Source of the DNA: a virus
Reading direction: 5' to 3' (one strand)
Virus record (IMG/VR): IMGVR_UViG_3300043410_000542
Coordinates: 1 to 64,000 of that record
DNA length: 64,000 nt
In this document: positions 6,728 to 14,493 of the stretch, piece by piece
Numbering within the stretch: the stretch's first letter is position 1
How the letters are laid out: each line of letters starts with the position of its first letter
Position numbers and translations under genes: made by a program
Notes under the pieces: model-generated
Seen by the model: the letters and a program-made list of their open reading frames with translations, nothing else
Told to the model about the DNA's origin: nothing
Database searches by the model: none

Positions 6728-7296
6728 AATTCAATTCAGATATTGACATTGACTTCGGTAACAGGGATGATATCTTAAAACATATCAATCATATCCCTGC
6801 TGCCATGCGTAATAACACACTGAGAAAACATGCGACTGGTATCTATGTAACTGAGATTCCTAGGGATGCATTACACGACATGGCTAACATTGACTATGTG
6901 GTAGCAGAGAAGCGTGGCTATGTCAAACTAGACTTGTTAAATGTTCACGTTTATTCTCAGGTCAAAGATGAAACACATCTAGCTGAATTGATGAATCGTG
7001 AGCCTGATTGGGAAAAGCTAAAAGAAAAGAAGTTTGTGGAACAATTGATTCATTTAGCAAATCACTATCAGAGTATTAGAAAGATGCCTGAACCCATTGA
7101 TAGTATTCCTAGACTAGCAATGTTTCTTGCTGTGATTCGACCGGCAAAGAAGCATTTGATCGGCTTGCCCTGGAAAGAAGTCGCTAAAACTGTGTGGGAT
7201 AAAGATGATACAGGGTATACTTTTAAGAAAAGTCACTCTGTTAGTTATGCACATTTAGTTGCTGTGCATATGAACTTGCTTAGTTCATCCTCTTGA
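6724..7296 (+). CDS. Miniature DnaE-like (C-family polymerase) palm fragment
   Basis: 190 residues that align by eye, in order, with widely spaced motifs of bacterial Pol III alpha. DIDIDF (6-11) matches the DxD holding E. coli D401/D403. KHATGI (35-40) matches KHAGGV. VKLDLL (67-72, D70) matches the strand with D555. FLAVIRP (134-140) matches ALFRPGP. GYTFKKSHSVSYA (164-176) matches YGFNKSHSAAYA. The PHP domain, most of the fingers and the beta-binding tail are absent. It begins exactly where the DnaE-like fragment at 48156-48662 ends in the DnaE alignment. The motif matches are visible; polymerase activity is not established. Confidence 0.62.
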   Translation: MKFNSDIDIDFGNRDDILKHINHIPAAMRNNTLRKHATGIYVTEIPRDALHDMANIDYVVAEKRGYVKLDLLNVHVYSQVKDETHLAELMNREPDWEKLKEKKFVEQLIHLANHYQSIRKMPEPIDSIPRLAMFLAVIRPAKKHLIGLPWKEVAKTVWDKDDTGYTFKKSHSVSYAHLVAVHMNLLSSSS

Positions 7297-7660
7297 CAAG
7301 CGTAATCGACTTTCGTTTACTCTTACGCTTTGCTAACTCTAGCATACTACACGCAGGACCGTGAACTACAGTTAGACTTTTGTTATTGAACGTTCTTAGA
7401 TAGGGTCTAAAGATAGCCCATTCTTCTTTTAAGAACATATTGATGGGCACTAGTCTATTGGATTCCCACCACCACGTGTCCCCTAATTCTAAGAATCTAT
7501 CACGCAATACCTGGTCTAGGATCGCACCATAGTCATATATAGTGGTAACAATGTCGTCCCTGTTTTGAACGATCCCTACATAGTCTTGCCCAGCATATGA
7601 GCAGACAGTTATGAAGGGATGATTTTTGCTAAGTCGTGCGAAGAATTCGTTGTGAATCAT
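7280..7660 (-). CDS. Conserved T4-type phage hypothetical protein
   Basis: Function unknown, 126 residues from ATG at 7660. The open frame extends upstream, but this ATG has a late promoter (GATAAATATT) 20 bases before it. The N-terminal IHNEFFARLSKNHPFITVC is a pattern I associate with conserved hypothetical proteins of aquatic T4-like phages. The C terminus is strongly basic (ELAKRKSKRKSITLVKRMN). It is convergent with the mini-DnaE gene, overlapping it by 17 bases, and divergent from the virion gene at 7742. Confidence 0.66.
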   Translation of the reverse strand: MIHNEFFARLSKNHPFITVCSYAGQDYVGIVQNRDDIVTTIYDYGAILDQVLRDRFLELGDTWWWESNRLVPINMFLKEEWAIFRPYLRTFNNKSLTVVHGPACSMLELAKRKSKRKSITLVKRMN

Positions 7661-7678
7661 TATTTTAAAACGTCTAGG

Positions 7679-7688
7679 AATATTTATC
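7679..7688 (-). promoter_or_regulatory. Late promoter, minus strand
   Basis: Reads GATAAATATT on the minus strand, matching the T4 gp55-dependent late element, 20 bases before the start at 7660. It is back to back with the plus-strand late promoter at 7717. Confidence 0.65.
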
Positions 7689-7716
7689 TTCGGGTAAAAC
7701 CCAATATAATATTTGT

Positions 7717-7724
7717 CATAAATA
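7717..7724 (+). promoter_or_regulatory. Late promoter
   Basis: CATAAATA, 17 bases before ATG 7742, with AAAGGA as ribosome site. Drives the virion gene divergently from the minus-strand gene. Confidence 0.68.
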
Positions 7725-7741
7725 GAGTAAAGGACCTTCAA

Positions 7742-8494
7742 ATGCAATCTACATCAGTAACCTACTACATTCCAAGACAAACGGTTGTGTTGTATGACGG
7801 CACCTCATCTAGGAGATATCAAACCGTGTACGCTAAAAATCTAAAAATCCATAAAGGGATTGACAACCGCCTGCAGTTCCAGTTCATCAATCAGGACCAA
7901 AAAGCAGTAGACATAACAGGTAAGACTCTATCTTGTAGATTGATTAGCTATGATGGCTCTAAGATTCTATTACAGAAGGCACTTACCCCGGTGTTCCCGT
8001 TGACTGGTATCTGTCAACTAGATGTTACTATGAACGAGACATTGGAAATGGAAGCTACTATGTGCTATTACTCAATCACTATCCCTAATGGGACATTTGA
8101 GTTTCCTGTATTCGTAGATGATAACTCGGGTGGCAGAGGTGTAGTTGATGTAGTCAATAGTGTGTTACCGAAATACACAAAGTCAACCGAGTTAAATATT
8201 TTACCACACACTGATCCTAGTGATGTTCAACCTGTAACATACTTCACAGGTCAATACATAACCCAAGACTCTGACTTTTTAACATTCCAAACTGTATTAA
8301 ATAACTACGTTGGTACAATCAAAGTTCAGGGTTCTGCTACAGGTAATAACACTGAATGGTATGATTTAACTGATGAGCAAGTATACGACGGCTATACAAG
8401 CACCGACTACTTTAACGTTAGCGGGTATCATGCATACATGCAAGTAGTGTTCACAAGCACTGCGGGCACCGTAGATAAAGTTCTGGTCAGATAA
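7742..8494 (+). CDS. Virion structural protein, baseplate/fibre-attachment-like
   Basis: 250 residues, no cysteine-rich or membrane regions, beta-rich throughout. The N-terminal part (KNLKIHKGIDNRLQFQFINQ, then DITGKTLSCRLIS) resembles the beta-sandwich domains at the start of many baseplate or receptor-binding accessory proteins, where a polymer-type equation of fields and strains precedes the fibre. The C-terminal 90 residues (SGYHAYMQVVFTSTAGTVD) resemble the whole of the protein at 57742-58098. The late promoter and context support a structural role; the exact position in the virion is unknown. Confidence 0.6.
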   Translation: MQSTSVTYYIPRQTVVLYDGTSSRRYQTVYAKNLKIHKGIDNRLQFQFINQDQKAVDITGKTLSCRLISYDGSKILLQKALTPVFPLTGICQLDVTMNETLEMEATMCYYSITIPNGTFEFPVFVDDNSGGRGVVDVVNSVLPKYTKSTELNILPHTDPSDVQPVTYFTGQYITQDSDFLTFQTVLNNYVGTIKVQGSATGNNTEWYDLTDEQVYDGYTSTDYFNVSGYHAYMQVVFTSTAGTVDKVLVR

Positions 8495-8507
8495 TTATCC
8501 ATCTCTG

Positions 8508-8543
8508 TTGTAAAGCGATACATATTGTGTTACACTAACACAG
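8508..8543 (+). promoter_or_regulatory. Sigma70-like leaderless promoter with dyad
   Basis: TTGTAA (8508-8513), 17-base spacer, TACACT (8531-8536), then only seven bases to ATG 8544, so transcription would start at or next to the start codon. A dyad, TGTGTTA-CAC-TAACACA (8526-8542), covers the -10 box and start site and could be an operator. No Shine-Dalgarno sequence lies upstream of the ATG. Confidence 0.6.
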
Positions 8544-9524
8544 ATGTTTGATATCCTATCTTTAATTCCGGGCAAGAAAAAACAAACGAATAGTGGTTGG
8601 ACAAGTTTCAACGGCATTTGTTGTTCCCATAGAGGTCATCGCCCTGATACTAGACAGCGGGGTGGTGTCAGATTTGAAGGGCCTAATAACTGGGTAATGC
8701 ATTGCTTCAATTGTGGCTTTACATGTAGCTTTGTATTAGGCAAAACCATCAACGGAAAGACAAGAGACTTTCTCGTATGGTGCGGAGTTGATATTCAGCA
8801 AGTACAACGATGGAGTTTAGAAAGTTTACAACACAAAGACTTACTAGACTTCACACATGAACGAAAGAAGCGTACTAACATTAAGTTCAAAACAAAAGAA
8901 CTTCCTGACAGTGAACCGCTTGACATTAATAACTACAAACATTTACCCGCTATTACCTACCTAGAGAATAGAGGCATACATTATGATAGTTATCCATTCG
9001 TTGTAACTCCCGATGATAAAGGTCGTAACAGCAACAGAGTTATCATACCATATTTCTACAACAACAGAGTTGTAGGTAATACCAGTAGATTCTTAGATAA
9101 CAGAATCCCGAAATATTTGAATGACCAACAACCAGGCTACGTTTTCAATATCGATGCACAGAAACCAGAATGGCAAATCTGTATCGTCACTGAAGGCATA
9201 TTTGATGCATTGAGCATTAATGGTGTGGCTGTCATGCACGATGACATTAGCCCAGAGCAAGTAGAGTTGTTAGCGACATTAAACAAACGAATTATCGTAG
9301 TTCCCGATTTCGATAAGACAGGCATGAACATGATTGACCGTGCTTTAGAATTGGGTTACTCGGTAAGTTTACCAGAATGGCATCCAGGAGTAAAGGATGT
9401 CAATGATGCAGTCGTGCGATATGGTAAGCTACCTACTGTACTTTCTATACTAGAAAATGCTACAATGAGTAAAATAAAACTAGAATTACAAAGGAAGAAA
9501 ATTGGCAAAAGAAACGGATTCTAA
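8544..9524 (+). CDS. 61: DNA primase, T4 gp61-like
   Basis: Makes RNA primers for lagging-strand synthesis with the gp41 helicase encoded immediately downstream. 326 residues (T4 gp61 is 342). The N-terminal zinc-binding region includes CCSHRGH and HCFNCGF (about residues 23-60). The TOPRIM core shows VTEGIFDALS (metal-binding Glu) and IVVPDFDKTG (Asp-x-Asp), and a KDVNDAVVRYG segment near the C terminus corresponds to KDVNDMIRKEG of gp61. It overlaps the helicase start by 23 bases. It is preceded by a sigma70-like promoter whose -10 box is seven bases from the ATG. Confidence 0.88.
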   Translation: MFDILSLIPGKKKQTNSGWTSFNGICCSHRGHRPDTRQRGGVRFEGPNNWVMHCFNCGFTCSFVLGKTINGKTRDFLVWCGVDIQQVQRWSLESLQHKDLLDFTHERKKRTNIKFKTKELPDSEPLDINNYKHLPAITYLENRGIHYDSYPFVVTPDDKGRNSNRVIIPYFYNNRVVGNTSRFLDNRIPKYLNDQQPGYVFNIDAQKPEWQICIVTEGIFDALSINGVAVMHDDISPEQVELLATLNKRIIVVPDFDKTGMNMIDRALELGYSVSLPEWHPGVKDVNDAVVRYGKLPTVLSILENATMSKIKLELQRKKIGKRNGF

Positions 9525-10935
9525 ACAGATAGAATACACAGCAGACGTACAGAAGTTATTTTTAAGAATGATGTTGAGTAACCCTGAGTTGTACACTCGG
9601 GTTATGAACATTATGAACACTGAGAACTTTGACAAGTCACTTAGACCAGTGGCTGAGTTTTATAAAGAACACACAGACAATTACAAAGTTCTACCAGACG
9701 TAGAACAAATTAAAGCGATGACTGGGGTTGAGATTGAACTCATCCCTGAGTTGAATGACGGACACCTTGAATGGTTCTTGGATGCATTTGAAGCGTTTAC
9801 TAAACGACAAGAACTAGAACGAGCAATTCTTAAAGCAGCCGATATGCTTGAGAAGGGTGACTTTGCACCTGTTGAAAAACTAATCAAAGACGCAGTTCAA
9901 ATCAGTCTACAAAAAGATATGGGTACTGATTACTTTGCTGACCCTAAGTATCGTATCAACAAATACTTCAATGCAGGCGGACAAGTTTCTACAGGCTGGC
10001 CGCAGATGGACAAACTATTATATGGTGGTTTCAGTCGCGGTGAATTGAATATCTTTGCAGGTGGCTCAGGTTCAGGTAAGTCTCTTGTTATGATGAACTT
10101 GGCGTTAAACTGGTTAGCAGTAGGTATGAGTGGTGTTTATATCTCATTAGAACTTTCAGAAGAACTAACTTCATTGCGTACTGATGCGATGTTGACCAGC
10201 ATGAGTACAAGAGATATTCGTAAAAACATTGACGATGCACACTTGAAGATTAAGATGATGGAAAAGAAAGCAGGTCAGTATCGTGTTAAAGCGATGCCTG
10301 CGCAAAGTAATGTCAATGCGATTCGTTCATACTTAAAAGAAGTACAGATTCAAACAGGGATTAGAATTGACTTTGTGATGATTGACTATTTGGATCTTGT
10401 TATGCCGGTGTCAGTTAAAGTTAATCCAAACGACCAGTTCATCAAAGACAAGTATGTATCAGAAGAACTGCGTAACTTGGCAAAAGAATTAGGGATTTTG
10501 ATGGTAACCGCGTCACAGTTGAATCGCTCAGCCGTTGAAGAAATCGAATTCGACCACAGTCACATCGCAGGTGGTATCTCAAAGATTAACACAGCAGACA
10601 ACGTGTTTGGTATCTTTACAAGTCGTTCAATGAGAGAGCGCGGTAAGTATCAGATTCAGTGTATGAAATCACGTAGTTCGACGGGTGTAGGTCAGAAAGT
10701 TGACTTGGAATACAACATTGAGACTATGCGTATTACAGACGAGGATCCAGATGGATATGCTGACCAACAAGCAAAATATAAGCCAGCACCGAGTCCGAGC
10801 GATATTATGAGCAAATTGAAGCCTCAGGCGACAGTTGTAGGCGAACAAATACACATCGAACCGGAAACAAAGCGGGTAGTTGCAGACGTTCAGGGTAGCA
10901 AACTTAAAGCAATGCTGAACAACCTCAAAAATTGA
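9502..10935 (+). CDS. 41: Replicative DNA helicase, T4 gp41-like
   Basis: Hexameric 5'-3' helicase of the DnaB/RecA-fold family, partner of the primase. 477 residues, against 475 in T4. Walker A is GGSGSGKS (near residue 190), followed by YISLELSEE; Walker B is DFVMIDYLDLV; VTASQLNRS is the sensor/H3 region; the C-terminal KSRSSTGVGQ matches the arginine-finger region. The N-terminal helical domain covers residues 1-150. The start is TTG at 9502, with AAGGAAG six bases upstream and overlapping the primase gene. The C-terminal tail after residue 410 is low complexity. Confidence 0.92.
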   Translation: MAKETDSKQIEYTADVQKLFLRMMLSNPELYTRVMNIMNTENFDKSLRPVAEFYKEHTDNYKVLPDVEQIKAMTGVEIELIPELNDGHLEWFLDAFEAFTKRQELERAILKAADMLEKGDFAPVEKLIKDAVQISLQKDMGTDYFADPKYRINKYFNAGGQVSTGWPQMDKLLYGGFSRGELNIFAGGSGSGKSLVMMNLALNWLAVGMSGVYISLELSEELTSLRTDAMLTSMSTRDIRKNIDDAHLKIKMMEKKAGQYRVKAMPAQSNVNAIRSYLKEVQIQTGIRIDFVMIDYLDLVMPVSVKVNPNDQFIKDKYVSEELRNLAKELGILMVTASQLNRSAVEEIEFDHSHIAGGISKINTADNVFGIFTSRSMRERGKYQIQCMKSRSSTGVGQKVDLEYNIETMRITDEDPDGYADQQAKYKPAPSPSDIMSKLKPQATVVGEQIHIEPETKRVVADVQGSKLKAMLNNLKN

Positions 10936-10941
10936 TAAATA
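10933..10941 (+). promoter_or_regulatory. Late promoter
   Basis: TGATAAATA, overlapping the helicase stop codon, 20 bases before ATG 10962. It separates late virion genes from the replication pair. Confidence 0.68.
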
Positions 10942-10961
10942 CTATTAGGATCTATACCATT

Positions 10962-11213
10962 ATGCAAAGAAAAACTCGCAGTCTTTTAGAGGAATTAGAA
11001 GCACTTGGACAAAACCGTGACACTAAACATGTCATTGAAAGTCGTGCCCATAATATCATCACCAGTGCGATTAATCTATTAGAAATGATTAACAAACACT
11101 ATGATGCCGAAAAAGCTCAGATTTTGGAGAAAAAACTTCTCAGTGCTATCAAAGCACGAGACCAGGGTAGATTCTCAAAAAGTTTGAGGAAAAATGATAA
11201 TGAGAGCCAATGA
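10962..11213 (+). CDS. Small helical virion-cluster protein
   Basis: Unknown function, 83 residues, almost entirely helical with regular hydrophobic spacing (RSLLEELEALGQ, INLLEMINKHY). It starts at ATG 10962 downstream of a late promoter and overlaps the next gene by 20 bases. Late expression and neighbours suggest a virion or assembly role. Confidence 0.6.
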   Translation: MQRKTRSLLEELEALGQNRDTKHVIESRAHNIITSAINLLEMINKHYDAEKAQILEKKLLSAIKARDQGRFSKSLRKNDNESQ

Positions 11214-11895
11214 GTTCATCAACGAAGGTTGGTTTGACGATGCAAAAGCTAAAGTAAAAACTTACAATAGAAGGCTTAATACTGACGCAAAACGTGCCGC
11301 GAACGCAATTAAAACATCTAAAATAGGACAAGCGGCAACTACAGGGGCAAACGCAGTGAAGGCTGCTGTTGCCTCTCCATACGTTCAACGTCCAGCAAGT
11401 GCATTAGCACGTGGTTTAGGTAAACTCGGTATGGGCGGGGATAAATTCTTGGGCTTCAATAATCCATTGAAGAACAGCACAAGAGCCGCAATGAGTACTG
11501 AGATTTTTATGAAGAATTTCTTAGGGTCATTGGCAGCTACAGAAAAAAGACAAGCACAACTTAATCAACCATTCGACTTGGGTACATTTGCCACCCAGTA
11601 TATGAAAAAACAGAACTGGGAACCAGGTAACTTTACACAACAGTTGCAAACAGCAGTTACAAGCCGTGACAAAAAAGCACTTGCAAGAGTTATGGATCAG
11701 ATCGGTGCTGCAAACACAGTAGACCCTGCCGCACAAGGTCCAGAAATCAACATGACACCGGGTGCGTATGATAACAAATACGGACAAATGGGTAATTTGA
11801 TGGCTCAAGCCGCAACCGCTGCGGCACAACCTAGACAGAGTTTAGCTCAGAAGATGGCATCTAAAGGTATGACACCACAAGGCGTTAGAAGATGA
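11194..11895 (+). CDS. Probable capsid-internal protein with CTS-like N terminus
   Basis: Unknown function, 233 residues. The N terminus MRANEFINEG resembles the capsid-targeting sequence of T4 internal proteins (M-x-x-x-EFI-x-E), which sends proteins into the prohead and is cut by the gp21 protease. The rest is basic and Ala/Gln-rich, helical and low complexity. ATG 11194 has GAGGAAAA upstream; ATG 11200 is the alternative and gives the cleaner motif. It overlaps the following gene by ATGA. The internal location is inferred only from the N terminus and the late context. Confidence 0.6.
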   Translation: MIMRANEFINEGWFDDAKAKVKTYNRRLNTDAKRAANAIKTSKIGQAATTGANAVKAAVASPYVQRPASALARGLGKLGMGGDKFLGFNNPLKNSTRAAMSTEIFMKNFLGSLAATEKRQAQLNQPFDLGTFATQYMKKQNWEPGNFTQQLQTAVTSRDKKALARVMDQIGAANTVDPAAQGPEINMTPGAYDNKYGQMGNLMAQAATAAAQPRQSLAQKMASKGMTPQGVRR

Positions 11896-13046
11896 ATTTC
11901 GCAGAATCATTAAGAGCATTGGCTGATAAGATATTCGCTATTAACGAAGCGGATGAATTAACAAAAGCTCACGTTGAACATCCTGAAGATTTAGTATTTC
12001 ATTCAGGTAGTAGAGGCGCCGCACAAGGCTTACAAGCGATTGTTGACACAGCCGCAAATCCTGGCGCAATTACTATCAAGTGGGACGGGTATCCTGCATT
12101 AGTATTTGGTCGTGGTGTAGACGGACAGTTTGTTGTGTGTGACAAGCATATGTTCAACAAGAAAGACGGTTCAGGTCGTGTGACGAGCCCACAAGCATTC
12201 GCAGAATACGATAGAGCAAGAGGAATTCAACGTGGTGAACTAGAGCACATCATTGCTAGAATCTGGCCTGGTCTAGAAAAGTCATTCAATGGCTCTGGTT
12301 TCTACTGGGGTGATTTGTTGTTTCATCAGCCGTTAAAAGATGAAGGTGGTTTGTATAGATTCAAAGCAAACCCAAATGGTATCACTTACACAGTTGAAAC
12401 TAACAGTGAGATGGGTAAGTTGATCGGTGGCAAAGTGGGTGGCATTGCAGTCCATCAGTATATTCCACCAAGTGCTATGAACGTACAACAGTCTACATTA
12501 CTAAACGGTAGCATTGGTCAATTAAAGAATAACAGTAACGTAGCAATCATTCCAGCTAAGATGCCAATCGTACCTAAACTAAAGATTACTAAAGCTGATG
12601 TTGCTAATGTACAGAAAGCAATCAAGCAATATGGCGCAGCAGCAGATGCATGGTTGTCACAACCACCAGCTGGTGTCAAAACAGTATTCCCGTTAATGTG
12701 TACAGTATACATCAACCGAAAGATTATGTCTGGTAACTTGAATAACTTAGTAGGTGACTTCTATGAGTTCTTCAAAACAAGACCAATGAGTGATAGCATT
12801 CGTGCTAAACTAACTCAACACTTCCAACAAAACGAAGCAGGCATTCAGGGTGCATTCGCTATTTGGATTGCACTATACAACTTAAAAATGAAAGTTGTAC
12901 CTCAATTAGACAAAGCCGCAGAAGAAAGTCCTGTTAAGGGATACTTACAAGATGGCACACAAAGTCAAGAAGGCTTTGTAAGTCATGGCATTAAGCTAGT
13001 CAATCGCATGGGCTTCAGTCGTCAAAACTTTGCCGGTAGAGCATAA
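11892..13046 (+). CDS. DUF6267-like protein with ligase-type KxDG motif
   Basis: 384 residues. ITIKWDGYPALVFGR (K63, D65, G66) has the form of motif I of the covalent nucleotidyltransferases (DNA/RNA ligases, capping enzymes), where the Lys takes AMP or GMP. Near the C terminus, EGFVSH (360-365) then KLVNR (368-372) resemble motifs IV and V. The space between them is longer than in ligases, and FYWGDLLFHQP could be motif III. I associate the family with DUF6267 of aquatic T4-like phages. MNFAESLRALADKIFAINE may be a capsid-targeting N terminus. Enzymatic activity is inference; alternatives are an inactive scaffold use of the fold. Confidence 0.6.
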   Translation: MNFAESLRALADKIFAINEADELTKAHVEHPEDLVFHSGSRGAAQGLQAIVDTAANPGAITIKWDGYPALVFGRGVDGQFVVCDKHMFNKKDGSGRVTSPQAFAEYDRARGIQRGELEHIIARIWPGLEKSFNGSGFYWGDLLFHQPLKDEGGLYRFKANPNGITYTVETNSEMGKLIGGKVGGIAVHQYIPPSAMNVQQSTLLNGSIGQLKNNSNVAIIPAKMPIVPKLKITKADVANVQKAIKQYGAAADAWLSQPPAGVKTVFPLMCTVYINRKIMSGNLNNLVGDFYEFFKTRPMSDSIRAKLTQHFQQNEAGIQGAFAIWIALYNLKMKVVPQLDKAAEESPVKGYLQDGTQSQEGFVSHGIKLVNRMGFSRQNFAGRA

Positions 13047-13049
13047 ATA
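13042..13049 (+). promoter_or_regulatory. Late promoter
   Basis: CATAAATA overlapping the stop of the preceding gene, with ATAAGGAATT as ribosome site before ATG 13068. Confidence 0.66.
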
Positions 13050-13067
13050 TTATAATAAGGAATTATC

Positions 13068-13466
13068 ATGGCATTCATTACAAGAGCGCACGGTGACGCA
13101 AAGCCGGTCTTCTCAACAGATACATTAAACGGATCAGGTTCAGCAACTACTGGAGTGCCAGTTATGCTATCAGGTCCTAAACTAGACTTCTTCGGCATTG
13201 ATTTAGGTGCTGATCCTGCAACTGAAATGGATCCAGACGAAGCAATCGAGGCAGTGCTACGTGTGATTACGTCAGTCGCTACTGTCCACTTCTATCAAGT
13301 AGAAGCTAGCGGAACTGCAAACAACATGTCAGTTGCAGTTTATCAATCATCATCATGTACAGCTAGCGGATTGCAAGCAGCTATTCGTGAACTAGGCACA
13401 GTTAGCGGATACACTCTATCAGGTGCAACAGTTACTAACGTAGGCTTCAAGTTAGCAACAGCTTAA
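13068..13466 (+). CDS. Virion structural protein candidate
   Basis: Not recognised, 132 residues, beta-rich, small residues and Ser/Thr prominent, acidic. MAFITRAHGDAKPVFSTDT and the C-terminal VSGYTLSGATVTNVGFKLA suggest an exposed or decorating virion protein. It is a single-gene late unit with its own late promoter and a strong terminator, which suggests high and independent expression. Confidence 0.6.
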   Translation: MAFITRAHGDAKPVFSTDTLNGSGSATTGVPVMLSGPKLDFFGIDLGADPATEMDPDEAIEAVLRVITSVATVHFYQVEASGTANNMSVAVYQSSSCTASGLQAAIRELGTVSGYTLSGATVTNVGFKLATA

Positions 13467-13472
13467 TAAATT

Positions 13473-13497
13473 GCCCGAGAATTTCTCGGGCTTTTTT
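13473..13497 (+). terminator. Rho-independent terminator
   Basis: GCCCGAGA-ATT-TCTCGGGC followed by six T. Eight-base perfect stem closing the single-gene unit 13068-13466. Confidence 0.88.
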
Positions 13498-13502
13498 GCC
13501 TC

Positions 13503-13510
13503 TATAAATA
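13503..13510 (+). promoter_or_regulatory. Late promoter, leaderless geometry
   Basis: Exact TATAAATA ending four bases before ATG 13515. If transcription starts about six bases past the element, as in T4, the mRNA would begin at the start codon. No Shine-Dalgarno is present. Confidence 0.7.
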
Positions 13511-13514
13511 CTAT

Positions 13515-13979
13515 ATGGCGGCAACAAAGATTAGATGTTACACACTGTTTGATATCACACAAACAGGCGTGACCAACAGACGAAACAACACTAAAACTAG
13601 TCAGTGGGAAAAAGATAGAAATACGCAATGTAATTTCGATACAATCGTGCAGGTTATATCCCTACGCAGTCAACCAGAAAACATCACATCACCAGAACAA
13701 AGCATCATCATCTTTGACGAGACTAACGAGTTCGGGTTCTTATTTGAACAAGAGGAAGAGGCACATTCATACTGGCACTTTGACTTTGATATCAACTATC
13801 AAGGTGCGTATGATGATGGTATCAACGAGTTCGGGCATTTGTATTCAGACTGTGACGGAGTCCCGATGATTAAAGTGGGAACTGAGTGGGACAAGCTCCC
13901 TGAGTTCTTGGACTCTAGTGTTGAGTTGAGAAATATTTACTTTGAGGTAATACCCAATGAAACTGAAGAAGAAAACTGA
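13515..13979 (+). CDS. Conserved T4-type phage hypothetical protein
   Basis: Function unknown, 154 residues, acidic. The opening KIRCYTLFDITQTGV and the paired NEFGFLF / NEFGHLY stretches look like a conserved protein of aquatic T4-like phages. Strands predominate. It is expressed from a consensus late promoter only four bases upstream. It overlaps the following coiled-coil gene by 23 bases, suggesting coupled translation and related roles. Confidence 0.6.
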   Translation: MAATKIRCYTLFDITQTGVTNRRNNTKTSQWEKDRNTQCNFDTIVQVISLRSQPENITSPEQSIIIFDETNEFGFLFEQEEEAHSYWHFDFDINYQGAYDDGINEFGHLYSDCDGVPMIKVGTEWDKLPEFLDSSVELRNIYFEVIPNETEEEN

Positions 13980-14451
13980 ACAACGGATGTTCAACACCTT
14001 AGCTAGGATCCTTGAAAAGGGGAACTTAGAGAAGTTAGAAGGTAAACTAGTATATCAAGACAATGACGGGTCCTATAATTTGTACGGTGAATACGTCATT
14101 CAGAAGTCTTCCAAGGGCTACGTCTTGGAGAAGAAACACACATTTACAGTCCTCGTCTTCGGCGAACTGAGACATGCAGTTACATGGGCAGCATTCGATA
14201 AACTAAATAGAATAATAGAATCTAACAAGATATTGGAGCTGGACCGACAGTTATCAGGAACATCGGAGAACATGAAAGCACATGATAAGCTGTGTAAGTC
14301 TGCTAAGGATCTTGATAAAAAGACTATCTATCTTAACAAGCTAAACGAGGACCGCGTCAAGAAAAGACGAATTTTATCTGAAATGGAAGATTTTGTGGAG
14401 AAAGCTAAGATTTGGCAGTACCGTCAATTTGAAAAGAATCCCATAAAATAA
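13957..14451 (+). CDS. Hypothetical coiled-coil protein
   Basis: Unknown function, 164 residues. A strand-rich N-terminal region (residues 25-80) precedes a long charged helix (about 85-160) with heptads such as IIESNKILELDRQL and LNKLNEDRVKKRRILSEM. It starts at ATG 13957 inside the upstream gene with GAGGTAATACCC before it. Late operon partner of the preceding gene. Confidence 0.6.
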   Translation: MKLKKKTEQRMFNTLARILEKGNLEKLEGKLVYQDNDGSYNLYGEYVIQKSSKGYVLEKKHTFTVLVFGELRHAVTWAAFDKLNRIIESNKILELDRQLSGTSENMKAHDKLCKSAKDLDKKTIYLNKLNEDRVKKRRILSEMEDFVEKAKIWQYRQFEKNPIK

Positions 14452-14460
14452 TTAAAAGAA

Positions 14461-14468
14461 GATAAATA
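14461..14468 (+). promoter_or_regulatory. Late promoter
   Basis: GATAAATA, 25 bases before ATG 14494, with TAGGAATAA as ribosome site. Confidence 0.68.
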
Positions 14469-14493
14469 CATTATTAGTACTCTAGGAATAACT

